DNA of 64,000 nucleotides from Lacisediminihabitans sp040549465. Its GTDB lineage: Bacteria; Actinomycetota; Actinomycetes; Actinomycetales; Microbacteriaceae. The position numbers and the translations under genes were made by a program. Below, piece by piece: positions 23,088 through 32,449 of the stretch; the first letter of the stretch is position 1, and each line of letters starts with the position of its first letter. The notes beneath the pieces were generated by a model. The model saw nothing but the letters and a program-made list of their open reading frames with translations. It searched no databases and was not told the origin of the DNA. The stretch covers positions 228,856 to 292,855 of the forward strand of contig NZ_JBEPTL010000001.1 of assembly GCF_040549465.1 (NCBI RefSeq), in the 5' to 3' direction.

Positions 23088-23858
23088 TTAGTATTCGACC
23101 GCGATAAGTTCTTCCGGAACTTCAGCAGCGGCTTCACTGTCGACGAAGAAGACCGTCCTCAGACGCCCCTCGATGCCGGCAACGGGCACTTCGAGTGTGC
23201 TTGCGCCTGCCAATGCAAGGCCGAGGGCCGAGGCCTTATCAGGGCCCGCCAGCGAGAGCCAGATGCGGTCAGAGCTGTTCAATACGGGAAGGCTGAGGCT
23301 GAGTCGATCCGGCGGAGGTTTCGGTGAGTTACGCACGGCGATGACCGTTGCATCCGTCACCAGGATCCCCGGCGACTCTGGAAACAGGGATGCGACGTGT
23401 CCGTCGGGGCCGACCCCGAGGAAAGTGACGTCGAAGCGCGGGAAGGCCGCGCCATCCGGAGCGGCCGCTGCCAACTCCGCGCTGTAGATGAGGGCGGCCT
23501 CGTCGAGGCTATCGACAACATCCGGCGAAGGGCACCAGTGGATGTTCTCCGGACGCAGCGCAACGTGGTCAAGCAGGGCGGCTTTGGCCTGGGTGTCGTT
23601 ACGCTCCGCATCACCGGTCGGCAGCCAGCGTTCGTCGCCCCACCAGAGGATGAGGCGCGACCAGTCGATGCTGTTCCTGGCTGGCGACGAGTTGATCGCC
23701 TCGAGCACAGCGGTACCGACGGTGCCACCGGTCAGCACCACGTTGACCTCTGCCTGCTGGTCGAGCAGATCGACGACCTTGGTGATGAACCGTGCGGCGA
23801 CGGATCCGGCGAGTGCCTGTTTGTCGGCATGGACCAACACTCTGCGTGCGTTGCTCAT
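23088..23858 (-). CDS. pgl: 6-phosphogluconolactonase
   Basis: It hydrolyses 6-phosphogluconolactone to 6-phosphogluconate, the second step of the oxidative pentose phosphate path. It has 256 residues. The family's N-terminal VVLTGGTVGTAVLE, the WGDERWLP block and LGVGPDGHVASLFPESP with the active-site His are present. The start overlaps the opcA stop by 4 bases. Last gene of the tkt-tal-pgi-zwf-opcA-pgl run. Confidence 0.95.
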   Translation of the reverse strand: MSNARRVLVHADKQALAGSVAARFITKVVDLLDQQAEVNVVLTGGTVGTAVLEAINSSPARNSIDWSRLILWWGDERWLPTGDAERNDTQAKAALLDHVALRPENIHWCPSPDVVDSLDEAALIYSAELAAAAPDGAAFPRFDVTFLGVGPDGHVASLFPESPGILVTDATVIAVRNSPKPPPDRLSLSLPVLNSSDRIWLSLAGPDKASALGLALAGASTLEVPVAGIEGRLRTVFFVDSEAAAEVPEELIAVEY

Positions 23859-24835
23859 TTGCTGGCCGCCTTCGACTTGCTGGAGTGGATCTTGGATGGC
23901 TCGTCCAGCTGCGACAGTCCACGCTGGATCACCTCGCCGAACAGGTCGTCAGGGTCGAGACGGCGCAACTCCTCTGCCAGGCAGTCGCGAAGACTGCGGC
24001 GGGGGAGTGAGATGTCGTGCGTCGGCTGGTTCGGCTGGGTCAGCGTCGCGATGCTTCCACTGGTACGCTCCAGTTCGATAGCGCCGGAAGCGCGTCGAAG
24101 CTTGACCCCCTGGATGCCACTGGAGCCGTGCGCGGGAGTGACGAGTTCATGCTTCGCGGGCACGTCGAGCTGCATTTGCAGCCAGGCCGCGAGTAGGGAC
24201 GTGGACGGGGAGTCAGATGACCCGTGCACCTCGATCCCGGTGATCGACTCATAGGGCGGCTGGTCGAGCACTGCGGCGAGCTGGGCCCGCCAGAGGGTGA
24301 GTCTCGTCCAGGCGAAGTCCGTGTCGCCGGGTTCGTAGGTGTCTGAGAGGTGATGCAGGAAGCCGCGGGGATCGGACTGCGCTGCGGCATCCGTGATCCG
24401 GCGCTGGGCGATGCGTCCGAGCGGGGACTGCGAGACGATCTTCGGCGCATCGGCGGGCCACCAGGCAACCACTGGAGCGTCGGGGAGCAGGAGACCGGTG
24501 ACTAACCCCTCCTCGTCGGATGCGGTATCTCCATAGGCCTTGAGCACGATGACTTCGCTCGCGCCGGCGTCTCCGCCGACCCGGATTTGGGCGTCAAGAC
24601 GTGGGTCGTCCCTGGTCTTCGGCCCGTCGGTGCCGGTCGAGATCACGATCACGCGCATCGGATGCTCGCGAGAGGCGTCGTTCGCCGCCTCGATGGCTTC
24701 CTCCTCGTGACCGAGCTTGGTGGAGATCACCAGGGTCAGCACGCGGCCGAGGGCGACGGCGCCACCTTCTTCGCGGATTTTGACCAGCGTCTTGGAGATG
24801 TTGCTGGTGGTGGTGTCGGGGAGGTCGACAATCAT
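23855..24835 (-). CDS. opcA: Glucose-6-phosphate dehydrogenase assembly protein OpcA
   Basis: OpcA activates or assembles glucose-6-phosphate dehydrogenase. It has 326 residues. The opening MIVDLPDTTTSNISKTLVKIREEGGAVALGRVLTLV and the LLLPDAPVVAWWPADAP segment are typical of actinobacterial OpcA. It overlaps both neighbours by 4 bases (zwf upstream, pgl downstream), so the three oxidative genes are translationally linked. Confidence 0.95.
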   Translation of the reverse strand: MIVDLPDTTTSNISKTLVKIREEGGAVALGRVLTLVISTKLGHEEEAIEAANDASREHPMRVIVISTGTDGPKTRDDPRLDAQIRVGGDAGASEVIVLKAYGDTASDEEGLVTGLLLPDAPVVAWWPADAPKIVSQSPLGRIAQRRITDAAAQSDPRGFLHHLSDTYEPGDTDFAWTRLTLWRAQLAAVLDQPPYESITGIEVHGSSDSPSTSLLAAWLQMQLDVPAKHELVTPAHGSSGIQGVKLRRASGAIELERTSGSIATLTQPNQPTHDISLPRRSLRDCLAEELRRLDPDDLFGEVIQRGLSQLDEPSKIHSSKSKAASK

Positions 24836-26373
24836 GGGCGTCTCCAGACTCTGCCATCGCGGGCGAGAAGTTGATCGGCGGATGCCGGGCCCCAGGTTCC
24901 GGGCTGATATTGCTCCGGCTGGCCCTGGGTGGCCCAGTATTCCTCAATCGGGTCGAGGATCTTCCAGCTGAGCTCGACCTCCTCGTGGCGGGGGAAGAGC
25001 GGCGGGTCACCGAGCAACACGTCGAGAAGGAGCCGCTCGTAGGCCTCGGGGCTCGCCTCGGTGAAAGCGTGGCCGTAACCGAAGTCCATGGTGACGTCAC
25101 GTACCTGCATGCCGGCACCCGGCACCTTGGAGCCGAAGCGGATGGTGACGCCCTCATCGGGCTGCACGCGGATGACGAGTGCGTTCTGGCCGAGCGTGCC
25201 GGTCTGGCTTTTCGAGAAGAGGTTCTGCGGTGCTCGTTTGAAGACGACAGCGATCTCGGTGACGCGGCGACCGAGACGCTTGCCCGCACGGAGGTAGAAA
25301 GGCACACCGGCCCAGCGTCGGGTTCCGATATCCAGACGGATGGCCGCGAAAGTCTCGGTGAGGGACTTCGGGTTCATGCCGTCCTCGTCGAGGAAGCCGA
25401 CGACCTTCTCACCGCCCTGCCAACCGCTCGCATACTGCCCGCGCGCGGTGGAATTGGAGAGGTCGTCCGGCAGCTTGACGGCCGAAAGCACTTTCTCCTT
25501 CTCCGCACGGAGGTCGGAAGCATTGAACGAGATCGGCTCCTCCATCGCGGTGAGGGCGAGGAGTTGCAGCAGATGGTTCTGGATGACGTCGCGCGCAGCG
25601 CCGATTCCGTCGTAGTACCCGGCACGGCCGCCAACCCCGATGTCCTCGGCCATGGTGATCTGCACGTGATCGACGTAGTTGGCGTTCCAGATCGGTTCGT
25701 ACATCTCGTTGGCGAAGCGCAGCGCCAGAATGTTCTGCACCGTCTCCTTGCCGAGATAGTGGTCGATGCGGAACACCGAGTCCGGCGGAAAGACCGACTC
25801 GACGACCGCGTTGAGCTCGCGAGCCGTTTTAAGGTCGCTTCCGAACGGCTTCTCGATGACGACGCGACGCCATCGACCCTCGACGTGGTCCGCGAGCCCC
25901 GAACGCCTGAGCTGCTCCGTTACCTGCGGGAACGACTTCGGCGGGATCGAGAGGTAGAACGCATGGTTGCCATTCGTTCCTCGCGAGACATCGAGCTCCT
26001 CTAGGGTCGACTTAAGCTCGGCGAACGCATTGTCGTCATCAAACTCGCCCTGCACGAAGCGGATGCCCTCAGCCAGCTGCTTCCAGACATCCTCATCGAA
26101 TGGGGTGCGGGCGTACTGCGCGACAGCATCGTGAACGACCTTCGCAAAGTCCTGGTCTTCCCAGTCGCGCCGGGCGAAACCGACCAGTGCGAACCCAGGC
26201 GGCAACAACCCACGGTTCGCGAGGTCGTAGACCGCTGGCATCAACTTCTTGCGCGCGAGGTCACCGGTGACACCGAAGATGATCAGTGCGCTTGGGCCCG
26301 CGATACGGTTGAGACGCCGGTCGGAGGCCAACCGCAAAGGGTTGAACTCCGGCGTGATTTCCACCGGTGACAT
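24832..26373 (-). CDS. zwf: Glucose-6-phosphate 1-dehydrogenase
   Basis: It oxidises glucose 6-phosphate with NADP, the entry to the oxidative pentose phosphate path. It has 513 residues. The nucleotide site IFGVTGDLARKKLMPAVYDL is near 33-52, the catalytic block RIDHYLGKETVQNILALRFAN is near 200-220, and VIEKPFGSDL precedes it. The gene begins 16 bases after pgi, with AGGAG before the ATG. Confidence 0.97.
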   Translation of the reverse strand: MSPVEITPEFNPLRLASDRRLNRIAGPSALIIFGVTGDLARKKLMPAVYDLANRGLLPPGFALVGFARRDWEDQDFAKVVHDAVAQYARTPFDEDVWKQLAEGIRFVQGEFDDDNAFAELKSTLEELDVSRGTNGNHAFYLSIPPKSFPQVTEQLRRSGLADHVEGRWRRVVIEKPFGSDLKTARELNAVVESVFPPDSVFRIDHYLGKETVQNILALRFANEMYEPIWNANYVDHVQITMAEDIGVGGRAGYYDGIGAARDVIQNHLLQLLALTAMEEPISFNASDLRAEKEKVLSAVKLPDDLSNSTARGQYASGWQGGEKVVGFLDEDGMNPKSLTETFAAIRLDIGTRRWAGVPFYLRAGKRLGRRVTEIAVVFKRAPQNLFSKSQTGTLGQNALVIRVQPDEGVTIRFGSKVPGAGMQVRDVTMDFGYGHAFTEASPEAYERLLLDVLLGDPPLFPRHEEVELSWKILDPIEEYWATQGQPEQYQPGTWGPASADQLLARDGRVWRRP

Positions 26374-26389
26374 TCGGCTCCTAGAGATG

Positions 26390-27988
26390 TTAATCGACAG
26401 CGCTGAACAGCGTGGCGAGGTTGGCGGCCGGATCGGTCAGCGTGAGAGTAAGAACGGGTCGACCGTGCTCGGCGAGTACGCTCGCGTCGCCGGCTGCCTG
26501 GGCCTGGATGAGATATCCGAAGCTGAAGGGGCTGTCAGGAATCTCGAGATCCTGTGGCGCAGTGGCCGTGATCTGCAGGAACACGCCGATAGCGGGTCCG
26601 CCCTTGTGGAACTGGCCGGTCGAGTGCAGGAAGCGCGGACCCCAGCCGAAGGTGACTGGTCGGCCGGTCTTGGCAGCGAGGGTGTCGCGCAGCTTGGCGA
26701 GGCCGCGGTTGGCATGCCGGTCCACATAGGCCTGGACGGCGAGGTAGCCGTCGGGGCCGATCTGAGCGAGCAGGGCGTCGATGGCACCCGAGATCGAGTC
26801 CACGTCGCCGAGCAGCTCGGTGGAACCGCGAACCTCGATGCCGTCAGAGACGAACGAGGGAGCGACAGGCTCGGGGCGGGAGTCGAGCAGTGCGCGGGTC
26901 GCGACCTTGGCGCTCTCGACGTCCGGCTGGTCGAACGGATCGATGCCGAGCAGGCGTCCAGCTACGGCGACGGCATATTCCCAGACGAGCATCTGCGCGC
27001 CGAGGGTACCGCTGATCTCGATCTCGCCATCTGCGACCTCTTCGGTAGCTCGTGCGCTCTCGACGAGGCGCACGATCTGCACGTCGTCGAGGTTCTCGGC
27101 GATCTCGGGGGAGTGAACGTCGAGTACCACGGGCAGGATGCCCTTGCCGAGCTTTCCCGTGGACTCCGCGATGAGCTGCTCTACCCAGTCACCGAAGCCG
27201 ACGATGTAGGTACCGTCCGAGACGATGCCGAGCTTGTTCTTGAGCGGCCTGGTACCGGCGATGGCGGCACCGAGCACGAGGCCGGGATTTTCCGGGCTGT
27301 CGACGGCGAGCCGTCCGCTGACGGACGACGCTTCGGCGAGCAGGGCACGGATGTCGACACCGGCGAGCCCGGACGGCACGAGACCGAAGGCGGTCAGCGC
27401 CGAGTAGCGTCCACCGACGTTCGGGTCGGCGTTGAAGACGCGGTAGCCGGCCTCGCGGGCGTCCGTGTCGAGTGGGGAGCCGGGGTCGGTCACGATCACG
27501 ATGCGTTCGATCGGGTCGATACCCGCGTCGTGGAATGCCTTCTCGTAGGCCTTGCGCTGGCTGGCGGTCTCGAGGGTCGATCCCGACTTGGAGGAGATGA
27601 CGACCGCGGTCGTCTCGAGCCTGTCGTTCAGCGCGGCGAGCACCTGGCCGGGATCTGTCGAGTCGAGGACCGTGAGTTCGACACCTGCGGTGCGGGTGAT
27701 GACCTCCGGGGCGAGCGACGATCCGCCCATCCCACCGAGGACGATGTGGTTCACACCCTCGCCATGGAGTTTGTCGCGCAGGGCGAGGATGTCGTCGATC
27801 AGTGGCTCGGAGATGACGACCGATTCGGTCCAGCCAAGGCGCTTTGCAGCCTCTTCCTCGGCATCCGGACCCCAGAGGGTCGGATCGAGGTCAGTGATGC
27901 GCGACGCGACGAGGTCGCTCACGAGTTGCGGTACGACGCGATCGACGGCTTCAGCCGCCGCGCCGCTCACCGCGATGTCGAAGCTCAC
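26390..27988 (-). CDS. pgi: Glucose-6-phosphate isomerase
   Basis: It interconverts glucose 6-phosphate and fructose 6-phosphate, linking glycolysis to the pentose phosphate genes on both sides. It has 532 residues. The SIS fold is shown by VLGGMGGSSLAPEVI near 87-101 and VVISSKSGSTLETASQRKAYEKAF near 128-150. The sequence resembles the actinobacterial PGI type that sits between tal and zwf rather than the E. coli type. It overlaps the tal stop by 4 bases. Confidence 0.93.
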   Translation of the reverse strand: MSFDIAVSGAAAEAVDRVVPQLVSDLVASRITDLDPTLWGPDAEEEAAKRLGWTESVVISEPLIDDILALRDKLHGEGVNHIVLGGMGGSSLAPEVITRTAGVELTVLDSTDPGQVLAALNDRLETTAVVISSKSGSTLETASQRKAYEKAFHDAGIDPIERIVIVTDPGSPLDTDAREAGYRVFNADPNVGGRYSALTAFGLVPSGLAGVDIRALLAEASSVSGRLAVDSPENPGLVLGAAIAGTRPLKNKLGIVSDGTYIVGFGDWVEQLIAESTGKLGKGILPVVLDVHSPEIAENLDDVQIVRLVESARATEEVADGEIEISGTLGAQMLVWEYAVAVAGRLLGIDPFDQPDVESAKVATRALLDSRPEPVAPSFVSDGIEVRGSTELLGDVDSISGAIDALLAQIGPDGYLAVQAYVDRHANRGLAKLRDTLAAKTGRPVTFGWGPRFLHSTGQFHKGGPAIGVFLQITATAPQDLEIPDSPFSFGYLIQAQAAGDASVLAEHGRPVLTLTLTDPAANLATLFSAVD

Positions 27989-29112
27989 TTAACCCCTCCC
28001 GCCTGGGCGGATTCGAGGGCGGCGGTGACCGTGTCGAGCAACTCATTCCAGGAGACGATGAATTTCTCCACGCCCTCCTTCTCGAGCAGCGCGGTGACCT
28101 CGTCGTAGGAAATGCCCTGTGCGGCAAGCGCATCGAGTACGGCGTTCGCGTCGGCGTAGTTGCCGGTGACCTGGTCGCCTGCGATCGCCCCGTGGTCGAA
28201 GGTCGCCTCGAGGGTCTTCTCCGGCATCGTGTTCACGACGTCGTTGACAGCGAGCTCCGTCACATACAGCGTGTCGGGAAGACTCGGATCCTTGACACCG
28301 GTGGACGCCCAGAGCGGTCGCTGGCGGTTGGCTCCGACGGCGATGAGTCCCTTGGCACGCTCACTGTCGAAGGCCTGCTCGAACACCTGGTAGGCCAGGC
28401 GAGCGTTGGCGACGCCCGCTTTGCTCTTCAGCGCGATGGCCTCCGGAGTTCCGATCGCTTCGAGGCGCTTGTCGATCTCGGTGTCGACGCGCGACACGAA
28501 GAAGGAGGCGACAGAGTGGATCGTGGAGAGGTCGTGACCGGCGGCCCTGGCCTTCTCGAGTCCGGTGAGGTAGGCGTTGATCACTTCGCGGTGACGCTCG
28601 AGGCTGAAGATCAGGGTCACATTGACGCTGATGCCGGCGGCGATCGTCTCGGTGATGGCTTCCAGACCCTCGATTGTTGCCGGGATCTTGATCATCACGT
28701 TCGGGCGATCCACTTTGGTCCAGAGCTGCTTGGCCTGGGCGATGGTACCCGCCGCATCGTGCGCGAGGCCGGGCTCGACCTCGATGGACACCCGTCCGTC
28801 TTTGCCGTCGGTGGAATCGTAGACCGGGCGGAAGATGTCGCTCGCGTTGGCGACGTCATTCGTCGTGATCTCGAAGACCGCTTCGGTGACGGTCTTGCCC
28901 GCAGCGGCAAGTTCGGCAACCTGGGCGTCGTAGGCCTCGCCCTTGGCGAGTGCGCTGGCGAAGATGGTCGGGTTGGTCGTCACACCGACGACGTTGCGAT
29001 CGGCGATCAGCGTCGCCAGACCACCTGAGGTGATTCGCTCGCGGGAGAGGTCGTCGAGCCAGATGCTGACGCCGACCTCTGAGAGAGCTTCTGTGGGGTT
29101 GTTCTCAGTCAT
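27985..29112 (-). CDS. tal: Transaldolase
   Basis: It transfers a dihydroxyacetone unit between sugar phosphates in the non-oxidative pentose phosphate path. It has 375 residues, the longer class common in Actinobacteria. The N-terminal VSIWLDDLSRERITSGGL is typical, the Schiff-base Lys lies in NVMIKIPATIEGLEAI, and VNVTLIFSLERH and SVASFFVSRVDTEID are conserved. It begins 29 bases after tkt and ends in a 4-base overlap with pgi. Confidence 0.97.
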   Translation of the reverse strand: MTENNPTEALSEVGVSIWLDDLSRERITSGGLATLIADRNVVGVTTNPTIFASALAKGEAYDAQVAELAAAGKTVTEAVFEITTNDVANASDIFRPVYDSTDGKDGRVSIEVEPGLAHDAAGTIAQAKQLWTKVDRPNVMIKIPATIEGLEAITETIAAGISVNVTLIFSLERHREVINAYLTGLEKARAAGHDLSTIHSVASFFVSRVDTEIDKRLEAIGTPEAIALKSKAGVANARLAYQVFEQAFDSERAKGLIAVGANRQRPLWASTGVKDPSLPDTLYVTELAVNDVVNTMPEKTLEATFDHGAIAGDQVTGNYADANAVLDALAAQGISYDEVTALLEKEGVEKFIVSWNELLDTVTAALESAQAGGVK

Positions 29113-29141
29113 TATTTCTGTCTTCTTTCCTGTGCCCGGGC

Positions 29142-31235
29142 CTAGACGGCTGCGAGCGAGTCCTTGGCTGCTGCGATGGCGTGCTCGGTGGTGATGCCGA
29201 ACTCGCGGAAGAGCGTTTTGTAATCGGCCGACGCGCCGAAGTGCTCGATGGAGACGCTACGACCAGCGTCGCCCACGTACGAACGCCAGGTGAGATCCAC
29301 ACCGGCCTCGATCGAGACACGAGCCTTGACCGACTTTGGCAACACCGATTCGCGGTACTCGTCGCTCTGCTCCTCGAACCACTCGAGGCATGGTGCCGAT
29401 ACGACACGGGCGTTGATACCTTCGGCCTTCAGCAATTCGCGAGCTTCCACGGCGATCTGTACCTCGGACCCTGTCGCGATGAAGATCACGTCAGGCGTTC
29501 CGTTCGGGGCCTCGGCAAGAACATAGGCACCCTTGGCGACATGCTTCGCCGCGGCGAAGGTCTCGCCGCTTGCGACGTCGTCACCGCGCTCGAACACCGG
29601 GATGTTCTGGCGCGTCAGGGCGAAACCGGCTGGTCCCTTGCGACGCTCCAGGACAGTCTTCCAGGCCCAGGCGACCTCGTTGGCATCGCCAGGACGCACA
29701 ATATCGAGCCCCGGGATGGCGCGGAGTGCGGCAAGCTGCTCCACCGGCTGGTGGGTCGGTCCGTCTTCGCCGAGGGCCACCGAGTCGTGGGTCCAGACGT
29801 AGATGGCCGGCGCCTTCATCAGCGCGGCAAGACGCACCGCCGGCCGCATGTAGTCGCTGAAGATCAGGAAGGTTCCGCCGAAGGGTCGCGTGTTGCCGTG
29901 CAGCACGATGCCGCTCAGGATGGCGCCCATGGCATGCTCGCGAATACCGAAGTGCAGCACGCGACCGTAGGGGTTTCCGGTCCACTCGTGAGTCGAACGC
30001 TCGACAGGGACGAATGATGCCGCGCCCTCGATGGTCGTGTTGTTGGACTCTGCCAGGTCTGCCGATCCGCCCCACAACTCAGGGATGACCGGACCGAGCG
30101 CGTTGAGAACCTTGCCGGACGCGGCACGGGTCGAGACATCTTTACCTGCCTCGAAAACGGGAAGCGCTTCTTCGACCCCATCCGGCAGCTCACCGGACAG
30201 GATGCGGTCGAGGAGTTTTTTGCGCTCCGGGTTGGCTGTCGCCCAGGCGTCGAACTGCTCGTTCCATTCGGCATGCGCCGCTTTGCCGCGATCCACTGCT
30301 TTGCGGGTGTGCGATAGCACCTCAGGATCGACCTCGAAAGTCTTCTCCGGGTCGAAGCCGAGCACCTCCTTGACGGACCTCAACTCGTCGGCACCGAGAG
30401 CAGAGCCATGGATCTTGCCGGTGTTCTGCTTCTTCGGGCTCGGCCATCCGATGATTGTCTTGAGGATGATCAGTGACGGCTTCGAGGTTTCGGCCTTCGC
30501 CGCCTCGAGCGCGTCGTTGAGGGCGGCGACGTCTTCGACGTACTGCCCGGTCTTCTTCCAATCGACGACCTGAACGTGCCAGTGGTAGGCCTCGTAGCGG
30601 GCCTTGACGTCCTCGGTGAAGGCGATGTTGGTGTCATCTTCGATGGAGATCTGGTTGCTGTCGTAGATACCGATGAGGTTCCCGAGCTCTTGGTGGCCGG
30701 CGAGAGACGAGGCTTCGCTGGAAACGCCCTCCTGGAGGTCCCCGTCGCCGGCGATGAAGTAGACGAAGTGATCAAAGGGACTCGTGCCGGCATCGGCATC
30801 CGGATCGAACAGGCCACGCTCGTAGCGGCTGGCGTAGGCGAAGCCCACGGACGAGGAGATGCCCTGGCCGAGAGGCCCCGTGGTGATCTCAACCCCGTCG
30901 GTGTGGCCGTATTCCGGGTGGCCCGGTGTCTTGGAACCCCAGGTGCGAAGCGCCTTGAGGTCGTCGAGTTCGAGTCCATACCCGCCGAAATAGAACTGCA
31001 CGTACTGAGTGAGCGAACTATGGCCGACCGAGAGGATGAACCGGTCTCGACCGATCCAGGTGCTGTCGCTCGGGTCACGGCGCATGACTTTTTGGAAGAG
31101 CAGGTAGGCCGCAGGGGCGAGGCTCATGGCTGTGCCAGGATGCCCGTTTCCCACCTTCTCCACGGCATCCGCTGCGAGAACACGAGCGGTGTCGACGGCC
31201 TTGTTGTCAATGGGATCCCATTGGAGAGCTGCCAC
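29142..31235 (-). CDS. tkt: Transketolase
   Basis: A thiamine diphosphate enzyme that moves two-carbon units between sugar phosphates. It has 697 residues. GNGHPGTAMSLAP is the N-terminal substrate motif, GDGDLQEGVSSEA...GIYDSNQISI is the thiamine diphosphate site, and HDSVALGEDGPTHQPVEQLA is the pyrimidine-domain signature. The GTG at 31235 is used because it yields the standard MAALQWDPIDNKAVDTARVLA start; in-frame upstream codons give an implausible basic extension. First gene of the six-gene minus-strand block. Confidence 0.95.
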   Translation of the reverse strand: MAALQWDPIDNKAVDTARVLAADAVEKVGNGHPGTAMSLAPAAYLLFQKVMRRDPSDSTWIGRDRFILSVGHSSLTQYVQFYFGGYGLELDDLKALRTWGSKTPGHPEYGHTDGVEITTGPLGQGISSSVGFAYASRYERGLFDPDADAGTSPFDHFVYFIAGDGDLQEGVSSEASSLAGHQELGNLIGIYDSNQISIEDDTNIAFTEDVKARYEAYHWHVQVVDWKKTGQYVEDVAALNDALEAAKAETSKPSLIILKTIIGWPSPKKQNTGKIHGSALGADELRSVKEVLGFDPEKTFEVDPEVLSHTRKAVDRGKAAHAEWNEQFDAWATANPERKKLLDRILSGELPDGVEEALPVFEAGKDVSTRAASGKVLNALGPVIPELWGGSADLAESNNTTIEGAASFVPVERSTHEWTGNPYGRVLHFGIREHAMGAILSGIVLHGNTRPFGGTFLIFSDYMRPAVRLAALMKAPAIYVWTHDSVALGEDGPTHQPVEQLAALRAIPGLDIVRPGDANEVAWAWKTVLERRKGPAGFALTRQNIPVFERGDDVASGETFAAAKHVAKGAYVLAEAPNGTPDVIFIATGSEVQIAVEARELLKAEGINARVVSAPCLEWFEEQSDEYRESVLPKSVKARVSIEAGVDLTWRSYVGDAGRSVSIEHFGASADYKTLFREFGITTEHAIAAAKDSLAAV

Positions 31236-31398
31236 GAGATGATGACCCTTCTGTTGCCGCGGTCTTCGCCCGAATGGGCAGTACCGCTGTAGAGGTTGCA
31301 CGCTCACCTGACATCATCGGCATTGCGGCAGGCGGCCCGATTCGCAGCGCGATGTTGGGGGCGCATGAGGAGGGGCCTGCAGCTGGCAAGCACATCCA

Positions 31399-31404
31399 AG
31401 TATA
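31399..31404 (-). promoter_or_regulatory. Possible -10 box of the tkt operon
   Basis: On the minus strand TATACT, about 165 bases before the tkt GTG. It would give a leader of roughly 155 bases. No leader structure was identified in it. Confidence 0.35.
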
Positions 31405-31461
31405 GAGAAAGCTGGGCATCATTGCTCGTATACCAGCGCGTGCACGAGCCGCACGATCGCC

Positions 31462-31467
31462 TAGAAT
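31462..31467 (+). promoter_or_regulatory. -10 box of ctaB
   Basis: TAGAAT, 33 bases before the ctaB ATG, which also has GAGGAG at 31493-31498. A normal short-leader promoter, divergent from that of tkt. Confidence 0.5.
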
Positions 31468-31500
31468 CTTCGGGAGGACATCACTGTCGTTAGAGGAGCA

Positions 31501-32421
31501 ATGGACGTAGCGGTAGATACACGGCTGCCGGGCGAACGCATCGGCTTCGTCCGCAAGGCGAGGGCTTATTTCGCTCTCACCAAACCTCGGGTGATGGAGT
31601 TGTTGCTCGTGACGACGGCGCCGGTCATGATCCTGGCGCAGGGTGGGATCCCCAACCTCTGGCTCGTGCTCTGGACCCTTGTCGGAGGCGCGCTGAGCGC
31701 CGGTTCCGCCGGAGCGTTCAACTGCTACATCGACCGCGACATCGACAGGGTGATGAAGCGCACGAGCAAGCGTCCCCTGGTTACCGGCGAGTTGACCGAT
31801 CGGGAGGCTCTCGTCTTCTCCTGGGTGCTCGGTGTGGTCTCCACGCTGATGCTCAGCCTGCTCGTCAACTGGCTGGCCGCTGCGCTCTCGGTCGCTGCCA
31901 TCCTCTTCTACGTGTTTGTCTACACCCTGCTGCTCAAGCGCCGTACCCCACAGAACATCGTCTGGGGCGGAGCCGCCGGCTGCATGCCAGTGCTCATCGG
32001 CTGGTCAGCTGTCACTGGCTCGCTCAACTGGGTTCCGGTCATCCTCTTCGGCATTGTCTTCCTCTGGACGCCGCCGCACTACTGGCCTCTTTCGATGCGC
32101 TACCGCGCCGACTACGCCTCGGTCAACGTGCCGATGCTGGCAGTCGTCCGTGGGCGCACCGTCGTCGGCCTGCAGGTCGTGCTCTACGCCTGGGCCACGA
32201 TCGCCTGCTCGCTGCTGCTGATCCCCGTCGCCCACATGGGCATCATCTACTCGGTGGCGGCCGTGGTGGCCGGAGGTTGGTTCATCTATGAGTCCCACCG
32301 GCTGTATTCGATGTCGATACGCCACGCTGAGGTGAAGCCGATGCGCGTGTTCCACAGTTCGATCAGCTATCTGACCGTGTTGTTCGTCGCCATCGGAATC
32401 GACCCGCTGCTGCACTTCTAG
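31501..32421 (+). CDS. ctaB: Protoheme IX farnesyltransferase (heme O synthase)
   Basis: It attaches farnesyl to heme b to make heme O, in the membrane, for the aa3-type terminal oxidase. It has 306 residues and about eight or nine hydrophobic segments. The polyprenyl-diphosphate site NCYIDRDIDRVMKRTSKRPLV and the second Asp-rich site MRYRADYASVNVPM are clear. Divergent from tkt and followed by ctaA, the standard actinobacterial arrangement. Confidence 0.97.
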   Translation: MDVAVDTRLPGERIGFVRKARAYFALTKPRVMELLLVTTAPVMILAQGGIPNLWLVLWTLVGGALSAGSAGAFNCYIDRDIDRVMKRTSKRPLVTGELTDREALVFSWVLGVVSTLMLSLLVNWLAAALSVAAILFYVFVYTLLLKRRTPQNIVWGGAAGCMPVLIGWSAVTGSLNWVPVILFGIVFLWTPPHYWPLSMRYRADYASVNVPMLAVVRGRTVVGLQVVLYAWATIACSLLLIPVAHMGIIYSVAAVVAGGWFIYESHRLYSMSIRHAEVKPMRVFHSSISYLTVLFVAIGIDPLLHF

Positions 32422-32449
32422 AGCACGAAAGCATTAGGAAGAGAAGCTC

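Noticed and set aside
26249..28108. 619-codon open frame on the plus strand
   Set aside because: Antisense to zwf, pgi and the end of tal, all of which have full family motifs; the plus-strand protein has none.
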